NCBI GenBank assembly: GCA_905221605.1
Contig: CAJNDS010002282.1
Coordinates: 62,001 to 126,000 of the forward strand
Origin: Symbiodinium natans
Lineage: Eukaryota > Sar > Dinophyceae > Suessiales > Symbiodiniaceae
Reading direction: 5' to 3'
Length of the DNA stretch: 64,000 nt
Shown here: one piece after another, positions 30,598 through 39,903 of the stretch
Layout of the letters: the number at the start of each line of letters is the position of its first letter
How positions within the stretch are numbered: position 1 is the stretch's first letter
The notes under the pieces: model-generated
Seen by the model: the letters and a program-made list of their open reading frames with translations, nothing else
Database searches by the model: none
What the model was told of the DNA's origin: nothing
Program-made: the position numbers and the translations under genes

Positions 30598-31531
30598 TTA
30601 CTGGGTGTATGAGGTGCTCACACTACTAAGTCCCTTTGTGCCCTGCCAACTCCGAGGCTTGCCGGAATTCCAATGTCAAGTTTACAAGACCAACCCTGCC
30701 AAGTGTCCGAAGCCTTGCAGTGTCTCCTGCAGTGGGCCCGTGGCACAGCCGAGTCACCCACCCAGCATTGAGGCTCCAAGCTGCGACGTTCGTCATCATT
30801 TCAGTATGCTTTCAGACTCACGAGTTGCCATTTCACGTGTGTTTCAATTTCTGTAGTGCTCACGAGAATCGGGCGACGAGAGAGCTATCGAACAACCTTG
30901 ACAGTACAAGACATTGGTATGTTGGCCGCACGGCCGTTCCGTCAGTTGCTTCATCTTGCTGGTGCTTCCTCCCTAAACCCTAACCTTTCCTAAACGGCCT
31001 AAACCCTTTAGAACATCCCGAGCTGCAAGGCGGGCAAGGAGCAACCGGATGCCTGCCTCTGCGTCTTTGATATTGACCGAACGCTGACTTCCAAGCAAGG
31101 CCAGCACGCAGCTTGTCCGAGGTTTTGGAATATGCTGGAAGACCGGATCGTTAGGACAACAGGCATGAAGCAAAGTGGGTGATGAAGCAGTTGACGTGTT
31201 GCTTTGGCCTGGGCTCAGAAGTGTCTTCGTCGATCTGGGTTTCCACAACGTTCCGATAAATGGCCAGGGTGGTTGTGGGCATGCGGCGTGGGCGTTAGTG
31301 TAAGCCTCTAAGCAGAGCAGGGTGTGCACCATGGTGCCAACTTTATGACGTTCTGACGGGTGGCTGCAACGCACTGAAGTGTCTGTGAGTGTGAGAGTGT
31401 GAGTAAGTGAGTAAGAGAGAAGTGAGTAAGTGAGCAAGTGAGTGAGAGAGTGTGTGTGTGTGTGCGCGAGTGAGTGTGAGTGTGTGTGTGTGTGCGTGCG
31501 TGTGTGCGTGGGTGTGTGTGTGCGTGGGTGG

Positions 31532-31562
<31 letters not shown>

Positions 31563-32221
31563 TGTTGTGTGCGTTGCTTGGGTTGTGTGGGTTGCGTTGT
31601 GTGCGTGTGTGTGGGGGCTGCGGCTAAGGATGTCTGCCCTGGCTCCAGCGCGTCCGATGGCATTGTAGACACTGCATATGGTGGTGGTACTTTGGTGCTG
31701 TCATCCCTGGCAGCTGCTCGCAACATGCCCTACACTGCCCTACACTGGTGCTATATACATGCAACTGTATCGTACCAGTCCTGCGCAGCACTAGGAACTG
31801 TAAAGTGCGGCCAAATCAAGTGTTGATTGGTGAAGCAGTTTTTTTGTTCTGCAAAAGGTGAGTTGCGTCCGATTGCTGCTCCAGATTGTACAGGGAATGC
31901 AGAGAACCCATTCAGCAGATCAGCAATGCACAACGACAATCGAAGCTGCCTCTCGCGGCTAGGTAGTTCCTGTTGATTTCGTGGCATGCCTTTCGTTCTT
32001 GCAGCTGGACGTGAACAACGACCGCTTTTGTAACACGAAAGGGGAAGAAGAGGCCCTCTCTCCGAGAGAGGCGTCTCAACAAAGTGTGGAGTCCGACCTG
32101 TGTCAAATCTGCAGCGCCGCTGCGGGGTTCAGGATCATGCAGTTGTGCGGGCTTTTGAAATGCTAGCGAATCCTATGCTACAAGTGGCTATCGACGAAAT
32201 GGCCATGTGGCAGCTCTTCTT
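30598..32221. other. No gene recognised; GT microsatellite
   Basis: A GTGT/GCGT-rich tract at 31382-31615 generates the valine/cysteine ORFs and, on the minus strand, the threonine/histidine ORFs. A short CCCTAA-type tract is at 30973-31010. Nothing else is supported. Confidence 0.6.
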
Positions 32222-32313
32222 CCAGGATGGGCTATCATACCCTATGGCCCCCAAGAAAGGGCCCTTTATAGGCTTGCTTGTGGAATTATAAGGCCCCTAA
32301 CAGCCCATCCTGG
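32222..32313. mobile_element. MITE family C, copy 2
   Basis: A 92-bp element, left end CCAGGATGGGCTATCATACC, right end AAGGCCCCTAACAGCCCATC CTGG. AAGGGCCCTTTATAGG fills the centre. Confidence 0.85.
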
Positions 32314-33345
32314 TTCCCGAGGCATGGCCGGCACTTTCTGCCAGAAGTGCTACCTGGGTGTCTGCTCCCATGGAGACGGCAGCGGCGCAAACTCGCGAGA
32401 ACGCAAGGACGCCACGTGCTGCGAGTGACCAACAACCTCTGAAGGTAGCACGGTTGCGCTGCGTTGTGAAGTTGCGGATACCAGACCTGCATGTTCAATG
32501 GGTCTACATGGCGGGTACCGTTTTACTTACTTTGCGGTAAAGCTCCGGTCGCCACTTGCTTCGTGACGGCGTGTACACTCAAATCTCTCCCCAGCTAGAG
32601 CTCATCCTAGCCTGCACCGGCAATGAAGCATACAGCTTCAGGGATGACGCTACTACCAACCAACATGACTGAACAAGCCTGTCTTCCCAGGAGCTGCTTC
32701 GTGAGGCCATGCACAGGGGGGTGTGTCAGTAACAAGTGCACAAAGTAAATACGAATTAGCGTACGCCTGCGACAGCATGACCTTGGAATGAGAGGTTGCT
32801 CTCAATGAGGGACCTGCGTGGTGGCGGTGCTTTTCCTTATTTTTCCGTTTTTGTTTCTCTTTTTTTTTTTTTTTTCCGGCCGTGTGGCCTAGCAAGCAAG
32901 CAAGCAAGCCAAGCAAGCCAAGCAAGCCCAGCAAGCCAAGCAAGCCAAGCAAGCCAAGCAAGCCAAGCAACCCTAGACCCCAGACCCTAAACCCTAACCC
33001 GACCAAAAAAGCGGAGAAAAAACAAAAAAAAAACTGGAAAAAATAAGGAACAAAATCCCCGGCCGACCTTCGTCCGGTCCTGTACCGAGGCGTTTTTGTA
33101 TTGGCCTCACTCACACCCCTGACAAAGACAGATCCCCCCGAAAAGGGCACCCTAACTCAGGCACCACAACTTCCAGGGATCTAAGGGAAGCTACGTGGTC
33201 CCTTAGTATGGTCCCTTACCTTCTTCAAAACGGGTCCTGAAGCATGGGCCCTTGAGTTTTACAGGGTATATAAGGGTTCCCCAATAAAGGGCCCAAATTC
33301 AAGAACCATGTCAGTGGTTTTAGGGGAAGGTCCCTGCCGGGACAG
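32314..33345. other. No gene; AAGCAAGCC minisatellite and T/A runs
   Basis: CAAGCAAGC then repeated AAGCAAGCC units at 32890-32972, next to a T run (32860-32877) and A runs (33015-33050). They explain the leucine/glycine-rich minus-strand ORF. A short CCCTAAA tract is at 32983-33000. Confidence 0.65.
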
Positions 33346-33421
33346 GTTCTGCGCAGCGACGCGATGGACAAGTTCCAGATGAAGCCATACAACGCGGCCT
33401 GGAGTGCCGCTCGGCTCCCAT
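33346..33421 (+). CDS. Candidate 3'-terminal exon
   Basis: After GGGACAG, the frame reads VLRSDAMDKFQMKPYNAAW and SAARLP then TGA. It is short but protein-like. No family and no partner exon found. Confidence 0.3.
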
Positions 33422-33440
33422 GACTCCCTTGATTTCATGT

Positions 33441-33660
33441 CAAACCCTAAACCCTAAACCCGAAACCATGAAAAAAGAAGCAGCGCAGATGCTTGGCCCT
33501 TGAGTTGGTGAAGCCTTGGTCTCAGGACATGAAGCTTCTGTCCTCGCCTTAAAATGTGCGCTTGTTGTGCTGCCACCATGACCAACCCTAAACCCTATAC
33601 CCTATAAACTATAAACCCTAAACCCTAAACCCTGCCCCCCCCCCCCCCCCCAAAAAAAAA
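33441..33660 (-). repeat. CCCTAAA tracts with poly-C and poly-A
   Basis: Short tracts at 33441-33468 and 33583-33635, the second with CCCTATA variants and followed by about 15 C and 12 A residues. Confidence 0.8.
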
Positions 33661-33801
33661 AACACAAAGCCCGGGACGGCGCTGGCTTCTCCAATAGTTG
33701 GCGGATGAGGTCGCCCTTCGTAGTGGGAAAGCCAGATGGACAGAAGCAGCATGCTGTCTTTCAGATCTTGGAGTGGTGCCGGACTGAGCTCGAATCACCC
33801 G

Positions 33802-33903
33802 GATCTTCCAAACCCCCTCAATCCAGGGATATGCCTTAATTTGTACTAAGGATCATTGTTATGAATGAGGGTGTATTCCTTAATAAAGGGGTTTTGGAAG
33901 ATC
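33802..33903. mobile_element. MITE family E, copy 2
   Basis: Left end GATCTTCCAAACCCCCTCAA, right end AAAGGGGTTTTGGAAGATC. Shares termini with the element at 13515. Confidence 0.85.
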
Positions 33904-34096
33904 TGTGCAGCTGTTTACAATTCCGTAGCACAGGCAGCAAATGGCAGCAAACAACTGGGCTAGTCCACGACATTTTTCCGCAAAATCATATACCCATCAT
34001 TTCTGAAGGTACGCGTCGCAAGATGTCTGCATTTCGACCCATGGTTGCGAGCAGTTGCAGTGCTTTCTGCTTGTCCCCCCCATCCTTTGCATAACA

Positions 34097-34187
34097 TATG
34101 GGGGTTTACGAACATGCGGGGCCCCTGATAAAGAAACCCCTCATAGTAGAATTCCTAACAAGAACCGCAGTAAGGTACCCCTGTAAT
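34097..34187. mobile_element. Inverted-repeat element, group G
   Basis: Left GTATGGGGG-like end reading ATGGGGGTTTACGAACATGC, right end GTAAGGTACCCCTGTAAT. Related by its TTTACGAA box to the elements at 21643 and 59182. Confidence 0.5.
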
Positions 34188-35058
34188 GTCGCACTTGTCC
34201 GAGGAAGAGTAACACCCACTTCTTCGACGACAAGGATGTAAACATCAATCCATTCAGAGGCTGGCCCTATGTGTTTTACAGTTTTGCGTCGGGCGCATCG
34301 TTACAGGAAGATTTCAGGAGGCATGATGATCCGCATCGTCCGCAGCCCGCGCCACACTGCCAGGAACTGGGATGAACGCACACCAAATCTCGTGTGATTC
34401 GAGGGATCCCCAGCTTGGCTGGGGAGAAGTCGGCGACTTGCTCGAAATTGGGAAGGGACGTCATGAAGTTCATGTGAGCCCATGCCAGTGTCGAGCTCCT
34501 TTCATCAGTGTGAAGCCATTCTGCGCGCTTTACTTGAAGACCAGAAGTCTTGCAAGATCGTTCCCTAACGAGTGCCCCTTGTCCGGGATGTCCTGGACAG
34601 GTTTATGTGGAGCCACTGTGCCAGAGATTCGGGATGAAAAGGGCGTGACTGTCTGCAAGGCCGCCTGTTGCTGGAAAGACTGCTACAGTCAGCGTCACAA
34701 GATATCATCAGAATGCGGTTGAACTCGCGGAGCGCGCCCTTTTGCAACTTCCCAAAAGCCCGAGCTCTTCAAAACTATAGATTGCACATGTAAAGATCGA
34801 AGCCCCTACTCAAAAAGCCCAATGAAGGCCCCCCCATAAGCCCCAAGCAATCCCAGGGCCTTCCCTAAACCCTAAACCCCAAACCCTAAACCCTAAACAC
34901 ATCCTTACGCCGGTCAGATCGCGTGCCGGTGGTCGGACTGGTCGTCATGGGGCGGCTGCTCAAAAAGCTGCGGCGGAGGATCCAGGTGCCCTGCGGGTTT
35001 ACTCTAACAAGGCACTTCATATCTTCAAGACAAGTATGGGGGTAGTTTGCAGGGTAGC
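34188..35058. other. No gene recognised; weak minus-strand exon
   Basis: On the minus strand, 34340-34470 reads FMTSLPNFEQVADFSPAKL and GIPRITRDLVCVHPSSWQ, plausible exon material without a family. A CCCTAAA tract lies at 34864-34899. Confidence 0.3.
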
Positions 35059-35123
35059 TTAGGGTTTAGGGTTTAGAGTTTAGGGTTAATTCGTTTAGGG
35101 TTTAGGGGCTTAGGGTTTAGGGT
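35059..35123 (+). repeat. TTTAGGG tract
   Basis: Two blocks with TTTAGAG, TTAATTCG and TTTAGGGGC variants. Confidence 0.85.
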
Positions 35124-35526
35124 AGATGTCCACTAAGTGGTGTTTGGAGTAGGGGACTGTTGGGCACTCGCGATCAGGCAGCATTCGGACATAGACCAAG
35201 GCACATGAGATTGGCATAAGCTGCTTGGATGGTGACTCTGGATGCCAAGCTTTGGGAGACACTGAGGCAGCGAAATCGCAGAGTATCGGTCAAGGCAAGA
35301 AATGGAGGGCAGGACGGAATCGATGGTCCTGGATTGCCACACATGCCCGACTGAAGCGCTGAACCTGTCCCTGAATCTCTGCTGAACATATATGCAGTTT
35401 GAGGAGTGCAGCGATGGCGCCTTCGACCATGAGGACAAATTTGTTACGGGCTTTGTTTTATTCTCGGGTTTGGCCAAATTCGGGCCCAAGCACCCTCGAA
35501 GATCCTCAAAGTATCGGATAAATCTT

Positions 35527-35735
35527 TGCACGCATTCTGGCAGGACTGCAACGTCGAGGCATGCCCCACAACGACCACAACCACCACGACGACCACGACA
35601 ACCACAACCACTACAACCACCACCGCGACCACTACACCCTCTGCGGATGCGGAGGATCCTGAGGATAGTGCAACTGCAGACCGTGAGCAGGAGGACAGAG
35701 GGACAAAGATGAAAGTCGTAATCGCAAAAAGATAG
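35527..35735 (+). CDS. Candidate exon with a poly-threonine run
   Basis: The frame reads HAFWQDCNVEACP, then about 22 threonines written with mixed ACA, ACC and ACG codons, then TPSADAEDPEDSATADREQ and a basic end. Mixed codons argue for selection on the protein rather than simple slippage of one triplet. Threonine runs of this kind are common linkers in secreted dinoflagellate proteins. The upstream partner exon was not found; the opposite strand would give poly-valine or poly-glycine, which is less credible. Confidence 0.4.
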
Positions 35736-36376
35736 GTAAATCAGACATAACCAATAGTTTAACACATAAATAGTTGTAAAATTCATGCGGCTGAACAGAA
35801 TGGGATTGATACGCTAGCTCCCCAATGAACTCCTGGTAATAAATAATACAGAACAAGGTCAAACACACCCCGTTGAACTGAAATGTTCACGCCATAACCC
35901 TCGCCATCTTCCAGTGTTTCGTCGGTTTGGTGACTGGACTCGACCAGGGCGAGTTCAAGACACAGAGAGCTCGTTGCCGCAACTCGTTGCACAGCATCAA
36001 GCGCAACATAAACGAGCGCGCAACTTCGTGAGCAGACAGCTCGCAGAAATGTGCAGATCCTCCAGGGTCTAATCTCGCCGCGGTGGCATGGAAGCGGAGC
36101 AATGAGTCAGAGCAAGGCCCTGCAGCTACAGACGAGCGATGTGGCCAAGAATACATCCAAGATCATGCACAAGATGTGCTTCCGCACATAGCAAAGGCCT
36201 GCCGCCGCGCTGCGGTGAAAGCCGCTCTGTCTTATGTATGAATTGGTGAAATGGCAGGCCTGTGTCAAGCTTTGAGGCTTGCAAGTAGCATGTGCTGATT
36301 CTCCCGCTACTGTAATCCATAGCGGGACATGCCTCGTTCCGCACATGAGTCATGCATCCAGCAGCGGGCCCTTCTG
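35736..36376. other. No gene recognised
   Basis: ORFs on the minus strand only, with no motifs. Confidence 0.3.
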
Positions 36377-36535
36377 GCTGGTTCTTCGTAGGGAATGCGG
36401 GAATTAGGGCCCTATGAAATTCCTTTAAAGGGTATATATATATATATATCTACATATATATCCATGCCATATATATATATATATATATTTATTTATTTAT
36501 ATATATATATATGGCCCTCACCAGGGGCCGTTGCA
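36377..36535. mobile_element. MITE family B, copy 2 (broken) with AT expansion
   Basis: Left end CTGGTTCTTCGTAGGGAATG is intact up to AAAGGGTATATATA, where an AT-dinucleotide expansion of about 75 bp takes over. The right terminal repeat is missing, ending at GGCCCTCACC. Confidence 0.65.
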
Positions 36536-36625
36536 AGCCTAGGGAGGTAGGACCTCGAAGGTCGGCAAAGAGCCCCCAGCCTGCTGGTGCATTCGGTCAA
36601 GATGTATCAGGTAACCGACTCAGGT

Positions 36626-36800
36626 TAGGGTTTTAGAGTTTTAGAGTGTTTAGGGTTTTTAGGGTTTTAGGGTTTTAGGGTTTTTTCCCAAGCCTGGATG
36701 CAAAAAGGGTTTTAGGGTTTTAGAGTCTTTTTCGTTTTTAGGGGTTTAGGGTTTTAGGGGTTTAGGGGTTCCTGGGTTACAAAAGGCATTTAGGGTTTTA
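36626..36800 (+). repeat. TTTTAGGG-variant tract
   Basis: The unit here is mostly TTTTAGGG (eight bases) rather than TTTAGGG, with TTTTAGAG and TTTAGGGG variants. The change of unit length is consistent along about 150 bp. Confidence 0.85.
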
Positions 36801-37083
36801 GGGCTAGGCGGGGCCATAACAGACCCACTCGTTTTCGGCAGTTTAGCTCTGTTGCCCTCAGAATCCCCTGCAAATACCGATGTTTCCTGGGTTTCGCCCA
36901 TCACCTCATCCCCGCAGTTTTTATCCAAAATTATCCTGCAATTTTTTTGGCATCCGTAGACTGCACTGGTATTTGTGGTTTTTTTGCACTACTTCGCACT
37001 TTCGACGTGTCCTAAACTAAGCCCTGTCTTGCTTGCATCCGCTTCTGCCCAGCCCTGGGTCTAAATAACACGTTTGCTTCACC

Positions 37084-37400
37084 ATAGTTAGAAGAGAGCA
37101 TCCATGGCCCAACCATGATGACGTCCATAGTCTAATCCGTTCTAGGAAGAGAGTATCCATGGCCCAAGCATGATGACGTCCATGGTCTACTCTGTTCTGA
37201 TGAGAAGAGAGCATCCATGGCCCAAGCATGATGACGTCCATGGTCTACATGTTTTCGCACTGCCATGGCCCAACCATGATGACGTCCATGGTCTACTCCG
37301 TTCTGGGAAGAGAGCATCCAGGGTCCAAGCATGATGACGTCCATGGTCTATTCTGCCCTGCTGAGAAAAGAGCATCCATGGCCCAAGCATGATGACGTCC
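37084..37400 (+). repeat. Minisatellite of 50-58 bp units
   Basis: Six copies of a core CCATGGCCCAAGCATGATG then ACGTCCATGG, separated by variable GTCTA(C/A)TCCGTTCTGAGAAG-type linkers. Core starts are about 54, 58, 50, 53 and 55 bp apart. The overlapping minus-strand ORFs (DVIMLGPWMLSS) are by-products. Confidence 0.85.
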
Positions 37401-37723
37401 CTGGTTTGCATCGTCTAATCCGTTCCGAGAAGGTTAAACCTTCTTCTGGGCAGAAATAGCTGGAAGGTTTTGCTTTTAGGCGCACTGGGCACCGGGAGCA
37501 GAAAGGCGTCATTTCTCAACACTAAAGGCGGTGACCTAAGTCCTGCATTTCAGGTTTGCTGGTGGGACCACAGTTTTGCGCGGGTCTGTTGTGGACCCGC
37601 CAGGTTTTAGGGTTTATAGGGTTTAGGATGGAAGCCGTTGCCGCGGTAGTGGCTAGTGGCTGCAAGTCGAGGCAAAGCTTTCGGGGTGAGTTGTCCTGAC
37701 CCTGTCCAGGAGGAGTCCGCGTG

Positions 37724-37960
37724 ATGCGCGTGAAGCCCAGCTCTGCATCTGGAGTGAACGGAGTGAGCAACAAACTTTTGTGTAGATTGCGTCTTCTACA
37801 GGGCGCACAGGCGTCGGACTCCCGCGCACAAGTGCTGCACGAGGAGTTGGTCATGATTAAGGTGGGGAGTCAGAGGGAGGCTCGCTTTCAAATTGAGCTG
37901 GCCCAATCTTACCAAGATGTCCTAGACGCTCGAAACCGGCGGAGAAACATGGAATCGTGA
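37724..37960 (+). CDS. Candidate exon, helical segment
   Basis: The plus strand reads SNKLLCRLRLLQGAQASDS, RAQVLHEELVMIKVGSQRE and ARFQIELAQSYQDVLDARN, then a basic end and a stop. The pattern of charged and leucine residues suggests an alpha-helix or coiled coil. No family is recognised. Confidence 0.3.
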   Translation: MRVKPSSASGVNGVSNKLLCRLRLLQGAQASDSRAQVLHEELVMIKVGSQREARFQIELAQSYQDVLDARNRRRNMES

Positions 37961-38656
37961 AGCAAAAGGTGCCGCCTGGAGTGCAGTGAGCACAGGATAT
38001 GCAGGAGCTGCCCGACAAGATTCACGTCTGCCTTACCGTGACTCTAACCTCGAGCTTTGATGTCCAAAGAGAGCAAAGATGTATATAGGGAGTGATCATA
38101 TGTCATAAGAACCTGTAGATGATGCGCCAGGGCGCGGATCGCCAAAACATGCACCAGACCAGAAGCGACGAAGCACTAGTTTGAAGACTCGCACGAAATG
38201 CAACAACAACCTGGCAATAGTGCCACGGGCGCCATGTTTTCAGCAACCAGGCAGCACTCAACAAGGCTTTGTATGTGGCTTATGGATTGAATTCAGACAT
38301 GCCCTGCTGAGACCTTAAGGCCATGACGTGGTTGTCAGAAGGCTTGCAGTGCATGTTCTACCTAGTGCCGCCCAAGCACCTCTCCCTCTCGAAGGGGGAC
38401 AAGGTCCCAAACTTCATCGAGAGTCATGGAACCGTTTCCTGCTGAGTCGCTGAATGCACGCAAACAGCACAGATTCCAGTCTTGCTCTTTGAGCATTCGC
38501 ATGTGAGCTGCGTTTTTGTTCGGCGCTCGAGCGGACATTCTTATTTTCAGCGGAAGGGCCGAAGAGGTAAACAAGATTGCACGGAAGGGTCCGCGGAAAG
38601 GCGGGCGCGGAAGGCTCGCGCAAGGTTTTCTGTCAGCGGCGCTGAGAAATTCTTCA
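37961..38656. other. No gene recognised
   Basis: A minus-strand frame at 38362-38530 reads LRAFSDSAGNGSMTLDEVW, loosely like an EF-hand loop but without the usual acidic residue at loop position 3. Nothing else is supported. Confidence 0.25.
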
Positions 38657-38765
38657 CCCAAAGAGCCCAATATTGCTTATTTAAGGAATATACCTTAAAT
38701 CATATTAAGGATCCCTATATGATTTAAGGTATATTCCTTAATTAAGCAATATTGGGCTCTTTGGG
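38657..38765. mobile_element. MITE family F, copy 2
   Basis: A 109-bp near-perfect palindrome. Left end CCCAAAGAGCCCAATATTGC, right end GCAATATTGGGCTCTTTGGG, with AAGGAATATACCTTAAAT mirrored across GGATCC-like centre sequence. An AT-dinucleotide block (38766-38837) follows directly. Confidence 0.92.
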
Positions 38766-38837
38766 CATATATATATATATGTAAATATATATATACATAT
38801 ATATAGATATATAGATATATATAGAGATATATATATA

Positions 38838-39591
38838 AGAAGCCAATATTGCTGACGCCCGCCATCGCTTGTCCAAGCGTTTTGGAGAGCGGAACTCCAC
38901 GGAAGGATCGCGGAAGCTCCGTGCAAGGCCACGGGTTTGGAAGCCCAGAGCCCATGCTTCTAGGCTTCCGAATCCCCTCGTTAAGCCCGAAACCCTCCAT
39001 GGAACCCAAAAGCCTGTACCCTTAAACCTTGTCTTTGAAGGCTTAATTGACCCTTAACCCTTGCCCATTCCCCCCTCAGAGGCCTAACCCTCAACCCGAA
39101 GTCCCAATCGTTGGGAGGAGAGAGCCTCTGAGGAGCAGGCATGTGAGATCAACCATTTAAAGGCATCTGGTCGGCAAGACAAAGTCTTCGACATGTCTCG
39201 GATGGGCACTTTTTCGAGTAACGTGCGCAGTCCCTGCAGTGCGTCTTCGGACAGCTAGGCGGGTGGCAAAAGAAGAAACCCACTTGTGAGCCCTGGCTTT
39301 TTCTGTTTGTGTGGTGGGGGGGGCGGGGGGGGGCTTGGTTTTGAGTATGGTTGCGAGTGGGTGGAGAACTGGTGTGAAAGATGAGCCTGAAAGGATAAAG
39401 ACTTTTTGAGTTTCCTGGCGCTGAGTGGACAGTACCGTGATGTTCCCTGCAGTGCGACTGTCAGTCAGCGACGTGGGCAGCAAAAAACCCAGGGGTACTT
39501 CTGGATAGCATATAATGATACCTACGGCCCAATATTATGTCGTTTTACGGGCCGGGTGGTACTAATACAGATACATATACATATACATATG

Positions 39592-39625
<34 letters not shown>

Positions 39626-39803
39626 GATATATTTATTTTTATATGTTACAAATCTCTGCTTTTGGTTTCTGGTGAAGGTGGAGTCGCGTAGTTCCGCGGA
39701 AGGAACGCGGAAGACGCCGCGGAAGGGTTGTAATGTCCATCGGCTGCTGCTTGAGAGAAATCACGCCGCTCATGGGTTCGCCTTGGCTTTCAGACTGAGC
39801 TTG
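38838..39803. other. No gene; module 2-like strips and AT repeat
   Basis: 39219-39290 contains GTCCCTGCAGTGCG then ACAGCTAGGCGGGTGGCAAA and oligo-A, a diverged module 2. A second weaker version is at 39438-39490. AT repeats lie at 39585-39635. Confidence 0.5.
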
Positions 39804-39890
39804 CCAGGATGGGCGATTAGGCCCTATAATCCCTACAACCCTCTAGAGAGCCTTTTTGAGGGGTTATAGGGTATAATAGCCCCATGCTGG
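39804..39890. mobile_element. MITE family C, copy 3
   Basis: Left end CCAGGATGGGCGATTAGGCC, right end GTATAATAGCCCCATGCTGG. It ends 13 bp before the first recognised AGMO exon and so probably lies in an AGMO intron. Confidence 0.75.
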
Positions 39891-39903
39891 TGCGAGAAGC
39901 GAG

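Noticed and set aside
31382-31620. Valine/cysteine-rich ORFs
   Set aside because: They are translations of a GTGT/GCGT microsatellite in three frames.
32653-33150. Leucine/glycine repeat protein on the minus strand
   Set aside because: It is a frame of the AAGCAAGCC minisatellite with adjacent A/T runs.
37084-37400. Possible CRISPR-like array
   Set aside because: Unit spacing is irregular, linkers are related to each other and no cas gene is near; it is a minisatellite in a eukaryotic genome.
38362-38530. Minus-strand frame DSAGNGSMTLDE as an EF-hand
   Set aside because: Loop position 3 is Ala, there is no paired EF-hand, and no convincing exon boundaries. Kept only as a remark.
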